Positions 29,143 to 35,861 of a stretch of 64,000 nt of DNA are shown piece by piece. The notes under the pieces are model-generated. The model saw only the letters and a program-made list of their open reading frames with translations. It made no database searches and was not told the DNA's origin. Each line of letters begins with the position of its first letter. Position 1 is the stretch's first letter. The translations under genes and the position numbers were made by a program. Origin of the DNA: an uncultured Cyclobacteriaceae bacterium. GTDB lineage: Bacteria; Bacteroidota; Bacteroidia; Cytophagales; Cyclobacteriaceae. The DNA lies in the NCBI GenBank assembly GCA_943788235.1, contig CALSPM010000002.1, forward strand, positions 62,001-126,000. Reading direction: 5' to 3'.

Positions 29143-30468
29143 ATGTCCTTAATATCAAAATTTTCCCAGATAAAGCAGTTTTTAGAGGTAGATCTTTGGA
29201 AAGTCAAATTATCTGCTCTCAACAGTAAAAGAAGGTTTTTATATCGAAACTTGCGAATTTTCATTATTTCTTTTGTGGAATTTGACCGCAACAGTATCTC
29301 TGAGAAAGCCTCGGGTCTTACTTATTTTTCACTGCTTTCTATTGTTCCGCTGCTCGCCATTGCCTTCGGCGTTGCCAAGGGATTTGGTTTAGAGAAGTAT
29401 TTGGAAAGAGAACTGAATAATATTTTCTTTGGGCAGAAAGAAATTTTAGAAATGAGCTTAGAGTTCACTAAAAGAATGCTTGATACCGTCAACGGAGGTG
29501 TTATTATTGGATTTTCCTTAGTTTTCATTTTGTATGCTGTGCTGCGACTGTTGTATAGTGTTGAATGGACATTTAATGAGATATGGCATACCAAAAGCCG
29601 TAGTTGGCAACGCAAAGTGAGTGACTATTTGGCAATGGTGTTATTGGCTCCTCTTTTATTGATTTTATCTGGGAGCGTGACTGTTTACATCACCAGTGAA
29701 GTGAAGAGTTTGGCAGAGATGGAAGTATTAGGATTGATTCGACCTTTCATCTTATTTACCATGAAGTTGATCCCTTATGCGATTGTCTCTCTGCTTTTGA
29801 CGCTGGTGTATATCATCTTACCCAATATAAAAGTGAAGTTCATCCCGGCGGCAGTTTCGGGCATTTTGACAGGCATTTTATTTCAACTCACACAATTAGC
29901 GTGGATCAATGGTCAATCATTTTTGTCCAATTACAGTGTCGTTTATGGTACGCTGGTCATACTACCGCTTTTCATGATTTATCTTCAAATCAGTTGGACT
30001 TTGGTACTCTTTGGTGCAGAGTATGCCTACGCCCGGCAACATGCAGATACTTGGAAATTTAGATATGAAAGTATGAAGATGAGTCTCAATCATAAAAGAA
30101 AGTTGGTTTTACTTATTTTTTATCACATGATTGAAAACTTCAAATCTGAAGAGAAAAAGCCGTTGAGCGTGAGTAATATATCGGCGTTAGTTGATGTTCC
30201 TTATCGATTCATACATGACATCTGTTTGGAGCTGGAACACTGCGAATTAATCAGTCAAGTACAAGATGAAGATGCCATCCGGTATCAACCTGCCCTAGAT
30301 ATTAATCAGATCGATATGCACTTGGTAATGACCAAATTGGATGCCAATGGATATGAAGGTTTTAAAATCAATGAGGATCAAAAATTGGATGAGATAGAGC
30401 ATTTGATGCATGCTTTGGACTCTGCGATCAAAAACTCCAAGGCTAATTTGTATCTTAAGGATTTATGA
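29143..30468 (+). CDS. YihY/BrkB-family integral membrane protein
   Basis: 441 residues. Family landmarks are KASGLTYFSLLSIVPLLAIAFGVAKGFG at the first TM, GVIIGFSLVFILYAVLRLLYSVEWTFNEIW, ILPNIKVKFIPAAVSGILTGILFQLTQ and the last TM VLFGAEYAYARQH, giving about six TM helices over residues 40-300. A cytoplasmic tail of about 130 residues looks like a winged-helix domain (NISALVDVPYRFIHDICLELEHCELI). The biochemical role of the family is unsettled. A 6-bp stem (CCCAGT/ACTGGG, 29108-29128) lies in its leader. It overlaps the DUF4442 gene tail to tail by 6 bp. Confidence 0.88.
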   Translation: MSLISKFSQIKQFLEVDLWKVKLSALNSKRRFLYRNLRIFIISFVEFDRNSISEKASGLTYFSLLSIVPLLAIAFGVAKGFGLEKYLERELNNIFFGQKEILEMSLEFTKRMLDTVNGGVIIGFSLVFILYAVLRLLYSVEWTFNEIWHTKSRSWQRKVSDYLAMVLLAPLLLILSGSVTVYITSEVKSLAEMEVLGLIRPFILFTMKLIPYAIVSLLLTLVYIILPNIKVKFIPAAVSGILTGILFQLTQLAWINGQSFLSNYSVVYGTLVILPLFMIYLQISWTLVLFGAEYAYARQHADTWKFRYESMKMSLNHKRKLVLLIFYHMIENFKSEEKKPLSVSNISALVDVPYRFIHDICLELEHCELISQVQDEDAIRYQPALDINQIDMHLVMTKLDANGYEGFKINEDQKLDEIEHLMHALDSAIKNSKANLYLKDL

Positions 30469-30960
30469 CTGCCTTTGTTTAAAGGACCAAGTAAAAGTAA
30501 ACTCGGATACTAAAGCCCCATCACTCATTTTACCTACCGTCTTCAGTGAAAGCGTTTGGGCCTTTTTTGAGGCCAAGGCCTGTGCTACGGCATCGTAAGG
30601 TTGACCATCGTGCAGGCAGGTAAAAAATACCTTTCCAGTGGCTTTTTTATAAAACTGCCCTTTCATATCTACTATGATAAGGGCGATAGAGGGTTGATGA
30701 CCTTGAATAGCCACCATACAAGCGGTTGCCGTGGATAATTCTGCAGCCATGCTTTGTACAGCAAAATAAACAGATTTAAAAGGATTTTTATTGATCCATT
30801 TAAAGGGAACGCTGGTGATACAATGCTTTTCAGTCAAATCTATAATTTTCATTCCCGCCAACCAACCCATTGGCAAGTTGAAAAGTACATAGAGCCTAAA
30901 TTTTAAAGCACTACTTACTTGCTTTTTGAGTTTCTGTTGTTGTTGGTTTAGTCCAAACAT
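30463..30960 (-). CDS. DUF4442 (hotdog-fold, thioesterase-like) protein
   Basis: 165 residues, cytoplasmic. The N-terminal helix region leads to NLPMGWLAGMKIIDLTEKHCITSVPFKWINKNPFKSVYFAVQSMAAELSTATACM, the core of the DUF4442 hotdog family related to acyl-CoA thioesterases. Substrate and need for the activity are unknown. It begins 3 bp after the stop of the sodium/solute symporter on the same strand, so the two are probably co-transcribed. Confidence 0.78.
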   Translation of the reverse strand: MFGLNQQQQKLKKQVSSALKFRLYVLFNLPMGWLAGMKIIDLTEKHCITSVPFKWINKNPFKSVYFAVQSMAAELSTATACMVAIQGHQPSIALIIVDMKGQFYKKATGKVFFTCLHDGQPYDAVAQALASKKAQTLSLKTVGKMSDGALVSEFTFTWSFKQRQS

Positions 30961-30963
30961 GGC

Positions 30964-32577
30964 TTACCAAAAGACCGCATATAAAACGGCTGTAAGAATA
31001 CAAATGACAAATGCGGAGATATTGAATATGGGGCTCGTTGTGAAAAATCCCTTTTCCAATTGAATCCCTTTGGGATCATCCTCACCTTTACCCGTCTGGT
31101 AACTGATGATGATGATGAGAATCATCGTACCTATGGCAGTTAAACCCATTTGATTGATGAAGGGTATACCGTGGGTGAATTTAAGACCAATAGCAATGGG
31201 AATAGAAAGTACAGCACCCCATATCGCAGCTTGGTTGGTAGTTTTTTTCCAAAACAAACCCAGTAAAAAGATAGCTAAAATACCTGGACTGACAATACCT
31301 GTATACTCCTGTATAAATTGGAAAGCTTGGTCAATCCCACCCAAAAGTGGAGCCATGATGCAAGCAATAATTAGGGCGATGCCAGCTGATAATCGGCCGG
31401 TATTGACCAATTGGCGATCTGAGGCATTTTTGTTGATGTGTTGTTTGTAGATGTCCATAGTGAAGATCGTAGATGTTGAGTTCAGCATAGAGGCCAGAGA
31501 GGAAACAACAGCTGCAGTCAAGGCCGCAAAAGCGATACCTTTTAAACCTGTGGGTAAAAGTTGTAATAACCAAGGATAAGCCTTATCAGAGCTGCCTACA
31601 CCTGGTATATTCAATTGCCCCGAGACTCCCAGTCTGGCCATGACTTCGGGGTCATTAACCATTACATAAGCAGCAATGCCTGGTAAAACGACAATAAAGG
31701 GGATGATCATTTTTAAAAAGGCGGCCAAAGCAATACCCTTTTGAGCTTCTCCAAGAGATTTGGCAGCCAATGTACGTTGAATGATGTATTGGTTGAAACC
31801 CCAGTAATAAATATTAGCAACCCACATGCCGCCGACAAGGACCCAAATACCTGGAAGGTTCATATATTGGTCATTGGATTGATCTAAAATCATGTGAAAT
31901 TTTTCCGGAGCGGCCTCCAAAACAAGATTAAATCCCACTAAAAACCCTTGTCCATCAGATAGCACATCCAATGCGAGATAAGTGGTAACTAATCCCCCCA
32001 ACACCAAGAACACTACTTGGATAACATCGGTCCAAGCTACGGCAGAAAGTCCCCCATATAGCGAGTAGACTGCTGAAAATAGGCCCAGGCCAAAGACGGC
32101 ATACACACGAGGTACATCCATAATCGTTTCAAAAGCCAAGGCACCTAAATACAATACCGAACTGAGATTTACAAATATGTAAAGGGCAATCCAAAATACA
32201 GCTAGAATCGTTTTGAGATTGGTACTGAATCTTTTTTCAACAAATTCAGGGATGGTGTACAAGCCTTTTTCGATGAAAATGGGCAAGAAATATTTTCCAA
32301 CAATGAGTAAGGTAATGGCAGCCATCCACTCATAGGATGCAATAGCCAGTCCGAGTGCAAAACCTGATCCCGACATACCTATAAACTGCTCAGCAGAAAT
32401 ATTGGCGGCAATCAGAGAGGCACCTATGGCCCACCAAGGCAAAGTTTTGCCTGCTAAAAAATAATCTTCAGCATTTTTTTGATGTCCTTTTTTGTCCCTT
32501 GACACGTAGAGTCCAATGCCTACTATTAAAAGGCAGTAAGAGATAAAAACGACAAGGTCAATAGTAGAAAATTCCAT
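30964..32577 (-). CDS. Sodium/solute symporter (SSS family)
   Basis: 537 residues with 13-14 TM helices. Typical SGLT/SSS stretches are DYFLAGKTLPWWAIGASLIAANISAEQFIGMSGSGF (Na+-site helix TM1), the segment YSLYGGLSAVAWTDVIQ, and AFAALTAAVVSSLASMLNSTSTIFTMDIYKQ (TM8, with the Ser pair near the Na2 site). Closest types move sugars or other organic solutes with Na+, which fits a marine or brackish lifestyle. The substrate cannot be fixed from sequence. A perfect -7 element lies about 30 bp upstream. Confidence 0.9.
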   Translation of the reverse strand: MEFSTIDLVVFISYCLLIVGIGLYVSRDKKGHQKNAEDYFLAGKTLPWWAIGASLIAANISAEQFIGMSGSGFALGLAIASYEWMAAITLLIVGKYFLPIFIEKGLYTIPEFVEKRFSTNLKTILAVFWIALYIFVNLSSVLYLGALAFETIMDVPRVYAVFGLGLFSAVYSLYGGLSAVAWTDVIQVVFLVLGGLVTTYLALDVLSDGQGFLVGFNLVLEAAPEKFHMILDQSNDQYMNLPGIWVLVGGMWVANIYYWGFNQYIIQRTLAAKSLGEAQKGIALAAFLKMIIPFIVVLPGIAAYVMVNDPEVMARLGVSGQLNIPGVGSSDKAYPWLLQLLPTGLKGIAFAALTAAVVSSLASMLNSTSTIFTMDIYKQHINKNASDRQLVNTGRLSAGIALIIACIMAPLLGGIDQAFQFIQEYTGIVSPGILAIFLLGLFWKKTTNQAAIWGAVLSIPIAIGLKFTHGIPFINQMGLTAIGTMILIIIISYQTGKGEDDPKGIQLEKGFFTTSPIFNISAFVICILTAVLYAVFW

Positions 32578-32605
32578 TTTTATGTTTTAAAGAAATGCAT
32601 ATTAA

Positions 32606-32613
32606 CAAATATA
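32606..32613 (-). promoter_or_regulatory. Putative -7 element of the symporter promoter (TATATTTG)
   Basis: Minus-strand exact match to TAnnTTTG, 29 bp before the symporter ATG at 32577. No TTG is seen at the normal -33 distance. Confidence 0.4.
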
Positions 32614-32914
32614 ACAAAGATGACCAATGAAATTGAGCCTAAAGTCAATAGGATAAAAAAAGGTAAAAATATGTTATTGGTATAGAATGAAATATTTCGT
32701 TTTTATAAAGGCCTAACCAAATGGTTATTAAAGGAATCAATTCACCTAAAGTAGGACATTATTGACATAAGTCTCCTTCATAATTTGTTTGGATGTATCC
32801 AATAATCTGAGACAGAAATAGATGCTGTTATTCAAAAACCACATAATTAGATCTTAGTATCAATGATTTACTGATGACTAAAGTTCATTCAATTTATCTT
32901 AATTTTCAAAATAC
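32614..32914. other. AT-rich gap of about 300 bp
   Basis: Sequence between the symporter promoter and the 3' end of the phosphoesterase pseudogene. Every frame is closed by stops and I recognise no motif, RNA structure or repeat. Confidence 0.5.
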
Positions 32915-33681
32915 TTAAAAGCTCGGATTATTGACAATAATTTTCTCTATTCGAGCTTTATTTTTGTTGCTTATGTGGATATGATATAGACCATTATCTA
33001 GCGAAGATAAATTCAAAGAAAAAGAGTCATTACCTTCAGCAATACAAAAAACGGGATTTAACATTCTGAAACTAAAGATAGACTTCCTCGAAAAAATTAG
33101 AAGAATTCAAATTGCTTGGTCTCCCACCTACTGAATTTTGTAAATGTGCTAGATCTCGATTGTGGAGCATCCAAATGCTTCTGTTGAGGATGATGACTTA
33201 GTAATGTGGATTTTCTATTGAATCAGAAACATTTTTTATCAAAAATAAGCTGTGAGGTCGAAATATTTGGAGTAGCTAGCTCTGTCTCTAAAACAATAAA
33301 TGTGGTGTTATTTTTATTGAAACTATAATATCCCTTTTTCTGAGTGTAGGACAGGGGATTAGTAATGTTAGATACGTCATTATTTGTAATGGTGAGATGT
33401 GTATTTTGATTCCCTAGATCAAAAAAAATTGACAAAATAGTCTAACGTGCTTATTAGTGCAGATGTATTCCATATTAAACCTCCTCCTAAAAGCAATAAG
33501 TCGTATCTTTCATCATCTGATTTTTCTACTTTTATATTACACAATCATTTTTTTCATCATACCTCGGATGCCTTAAAAACAGATATTTGATCGTGTCTGT
33601 TTGTGCATTGACAATATGTGTGGAGTGGAAAAAAGCTTATTAAAAAACCCAAAAATAAAAATTATTTTTTTGCAGTTTCAT
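32915..33681 (-). pseudogene. Decayed secreted calcineurin-like phosphoesterase with type IX sorting tail
   Basis: Pieces of one gene can be followed through all three minus-strand frames. From the ATG at 33681 there is a broken signal peptide ending in VNAQTD and then YLFLRHPRYDE. Then come RYDLLLLGGGLIWNTS (33479-33487 is GGG where the family has GGD), HLTITNNDVSN (33376-33387 is TNND where the family has GNHD), KGYYSFNKNNTTFIVLETEL, SIWMLHNRDLAHL, and a C-terminal type IX secretion sorting domain (SLNLSSLDNGLYHIHISNK, ending at 32915). At least four frameshifts and several stops separate them, many at homopolymers. Two metal-binding motifs are lost. One remnant (33223-33435) remains open for 70 codons but is not a gene of its own. 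Confidence 0.7.
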
Positions 33682-33898
33682 GATTTATCAGTCTGTTAAG
33701 CAGAGTAACATACTAATTTTTTTTGTAAAATTCAATATAGTAATTAATGTAATGAAAGTAACTTTTGATAGACAAAAGATGTCTTAAAATTGTCTTTTTT
33801 CATATTAATTTAGACCGACCCAATGATTTTAATTTTCACCATTTTATGGACAAATAAATAAAAAAAACTTAGGCAATTGAAGCGGTTTATCTCTTTTC

Positions 33899-34276
33899 TT
33901 AAAACGGTAGATCGTCATCTTCAGAGAAACTTTCCCCTATTGCTTCGGTGGCTGGACCTGAATCAGTTACGGCTGGATCTGAATTACTTCCCGCAGTATT
34001 TACGGTGGAAAGTCTCCAAGCTTGAAGGGTATTGAAATACTTGTCATTACCTGACGGATCTGTCCATTTTCTCCCCTTAAGATTAAATTCTACTTTTAGA
34101 CTATCACCCACATTAAATTCTTCAATGAGGTCACATTTGTCTTGTATCAGATCGAATTTTAATAGTTCAGGATATTGTGGGTTTTCCACGTACTCAACCA
34201 CAAATTCACGTTTCCGAAACGAATCGTTGATTTTTGATGTTTCAAATTTTTCTATCAACTTACCTTGAACTTCCAT
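33899..34276 (-). CDS. DUF3127 protein with SSB-like acidic C-terminal tip
   Basis: 125 residues. The first 90 form the DUF3127 domain (EVQGKLIEKFETSKINDSFRKREFVVEY, then FNVGDSLKVEFNLKGRKW), a predicted OB-fold found in Bacteroidota. After a Ser/Ala/Asp-rich linker the protein ends in SEDDDLPF, which is like the acidic, Phe-terminated tip by which SSB recruits replication and repair proteins. A role in single-strand nucleic acid binding or partner recruitment is therefore possible but not shown. It diverges from the small membrane protein gene at 34331. Confidence 0.8.
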   Translation of the reverse strand: MEVQGKLIEKFETSKINDSFRKREFVVEYVENPQYPELLKFDLIQDKCDLIEEFNVGDSLKVEFNLKGRKWTDPSGNDKYFNTLQAWRLSTVNTAGSNSDPAVTDSGPATEAIGESFSEDDDLPF

Positions 34277-34330
34277 ATTTTTAACATTAAAATTATTTCT
34301 TGGTTCAAATTTGTAGTTAGTTTTTTGATA

Positions 34331-34486
34331 ATGAAAAGATCTAAACGAATATTTTTTATAGTTGCGGGAATATTTTTGCTATTAATGGTGTTGGTAGCTT
34401 ATGATATCTCCCAACGTACGACTCCTCCGTGGGCAAAAAAAAATTTAAAATATGACAACGAAAACATCGAAATCAAGCGGGAATAA
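34331..34486 (+). CDS. Small single-pass membrane protein
   Basis: 51 residues from ATG 34331: a basic start (MKRSKR), one TM helix (IFFIVAGIFLLLMVLVAY), and a short polar tail (DISQRTTPPWAKKNLKYDNENIE). Similar mini-proteins occur beside DUF2452 genes in Bacteroidota, to my knowledge without assigned function. Its 3' end overlaps the DUF2452 gene by 35 bp, which suggests translational coupling. A longer reading from 34265 would overlap the divergent DUF3127 gene, so the shorter start is preferred. Confidence 0.65.
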   Translation: MKRSKRIFFIVAGIFLLLMVLVAYDISQRTTPPWAKKNLKYDNENIEIKRE

Positions 34487-34919
34487 GGTAGATTTATCGA
34501 CCATTAATCTTGAAAAAGAGCGTGAAAAAATTACCGATTTCCCTGGGTTAATCCAATTCGCTCACAGTGTTGGAAGTGCTTTGATTAAGCCAGAAGACAA
34601 AGGAAGAATTAAAGGTAATGCAGTGGCTGCTATGCACGATCAAACGGATCGACAGTTCCATCAATTGTATGACCAAATGCAAACTTTGGTGAATCAAGCC
34701 AATTTATTGAAAGAGCGAGTCAATGTATCTGAGCGTATCTATCAGGCAGACATTGGGTTTACGCCTGTGATCAATAAAATTTATTATTTGTATAAGAGAA
34801 AAAAGAAAGGGGATATTTTGTCTATGGTTGGACCAAAAGAGTGGGGAAAAAAAATGCCGTTTGAAGATTATGTGGCAGAGGTAAGGTTAATGTCAGATCA
34901 TACTTGGGAGGTCATTTAG
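34452..34919 (+). CDS. DUF2452 domain protein
   Basis: 155 residues, soluble. The domain runs from about residue 18 (NLEKEREKITDFPGLIQFAHSVGSALIKPEDKGRIKGNAV) through a helical middle (QLYDQMQTLVNQANLLKERVNVSERIY) to GPKEWGKKMPFEDYVAEVRLMSDHTWEVI. This is the full DUF2452 family length. Function unknown; the C-terminal segment is highly conserved in the family. It overlaps the small membrane protein gene, so the two are likely expressed together. Confidence 0.85.
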   Translation: MTTKTSKSSGNKVDLSTINLEKEREKITDFPGLIQFAHSVGSALIKPEDKGRIKGNAVAAMHDQTDRQFHQLYDQMQTLVNQANLLKERVNVSERIYQADIGFTPVINKIYYLYKRKKKGDILSMVGPKEWGKKMPFEDYVAEVRLMSDHTWEVI

Positions 34920-35101
34920 TTCAGTTGAAACTTGAGTAAATACAGATAGATTTAAGATCACTTCTTGAAATAATCTGGTTGCCTTGGGTAAGTAAATATT
35001 TAGCTATTTTCGATGAATGGTTCAAAAACACTCGGGATTGTGTAGCTCTAGGTCCGATTAACGTAATGGGAAATTATTAAGACTTTAAGGAAATCATGGT
35101 G

Positions 35102-35779
35102 CTAATTCAATTTAACACCCACGAGTAAATTGTCGGCCACCTTCCGTGAGAGTGAATACTGTTCATGTTTTATTTTGATTTTGATAGACTTGTCGTAACC
35201 AATTTTGTCAATAACAACTATTTCTGTTTTAATAGAGATATCCAAGTCTTCTAGGTAGTTCAAAAAATCTCTCGAGGTATCGCTCACCGCGAGAACCACA
35301 CACTTTTCTCCTTTGTTAACAGCGGATAAAGTTTTAGTTATCCTTTGTGGTATTTTGCCATGCTTATTGGGAATTGGATCACCGTGAGGATCAAAGTTAG
35401 GATAGCCTAATAACCTATCAATTTTTTCTACTAATTTTTCAGATTTTATGTGCTCTAATTGTTCAGCAACTTCATGAATCTCTATCCAATCAAAGTCTAA
35501 TTTTGTGAACAAAAAGGTTTCCCATAAGCGGTGTTTTCGAACGATTTTCAAACCATTTCTCTCACCTGAATGGGTAAGCGTAATCTTTTTATATTTTTCG
35601 TGATTGATTAAATTTTTCTCTTTGAGTCTTTTGAGCATTTCGTTAACAGTAGAAGATTTGAGTTTTAAATAGGAAGCTAATTCACTAGTGCCTACATCCT
35701 TTTTTTCTTCAATGCCGGGAGCAAGGGAAGAAAGATAAATTAGCGCTTTTAAATAGTTTTCTTCTGTGAGTGAAATCAT
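35102..35779 (-). CDS. DtxR/MntR-family metal-dependent regulator
   Basis: 225 residues. The winged helix-turn-helix is at residues 1-65 (SLTEENYLKALIYLSS, GTSELASYLKLKSSTVNEMLKRL), followed by the metal-binding/dimer domain with His, Glu and Asp ligands (HEVAEQLEHIKSEKLVEKIDRLLGYPNFDPHGDPIP). A C-terminal FeoA/SH3-like domain completes the long form. It most likely senses Mn2+ or Fe2+. It diverges from a TonB-dependent receptor gene with an 82-bp gap that contains an extended palindrome, so it probably represses that receptor and possibly itself. Its own -7 box lies so close to the ATG that the mRNA may be leaderless. Confidence 0.92.
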   Translation of the reverse strand: MISLTEENYLKALIYLSSLAPGIEEKKDVGTSELASYLKLKSSTVNEMLKRLKEKNLINHEKYKKITLTHSGERNGLKIVRKHRLWETFLFTKLDFDWIEIHEVAEQLEHIKSEKLVEKIDRLLGYPNFDPHGDPIPNKHGKIPQRITKTLSAVNKGEKCVVLAVSDTSRDFLNYLEDLDISIKTEIVVIDKIGYDKSIKIKIKHEQYSLSRKVADNLLVGVKLN

Positions 35780-35783
35780 TTAA

Positions 35784-35791
35784 CAAATGTA
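35784..35791 (-). promoter_or_regulatory. Putative -7 element of the mntR-like gene (TACATTTG)
   Basis: Exact TAnnTTTG match on the minus strand, ending 5 bp before the ATG at 35779. Transcription would start at or next to the start codon, implying a leaderless or near-leaderless mRNA. Confidence 0.4.
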
Positions 35792-35814
35792 TAAAAATAA
35801 TACGAATTTAATTT

Positions 35815-35853
35815 TTTAGGCAACACTAACTATTATAGTTTTGTTAGACTAAA
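35815..35853. promoter_or_regulatory. Extended palindrome, candidate DtxR/MntR operator
   Basis: Two 18-bp arms (35815-35832 and 35836-35853) around a TTA centre match at 12 of 18 positions. The outer TTTAG/CTAAA and inner AACTA/TAGTT blocks are perfect. An exact -7 element for the TonB receptor (TAGTTTTG, 35836-35843) lies inside the right arm, so repressor binding would block transcription. DtxR-family sites have similar TTAGnnnAnCCTAA-like symmetry. Confidence 0.55.
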
Positions 35854-35861
35854 TTATATTT

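Noticed and set aside
33223-33435. 70-codon minus-strand frame as an intact small gene
   Set aside because: Its sequence is the central part of a metallophosphoesterase that continues in other frames on both sides.
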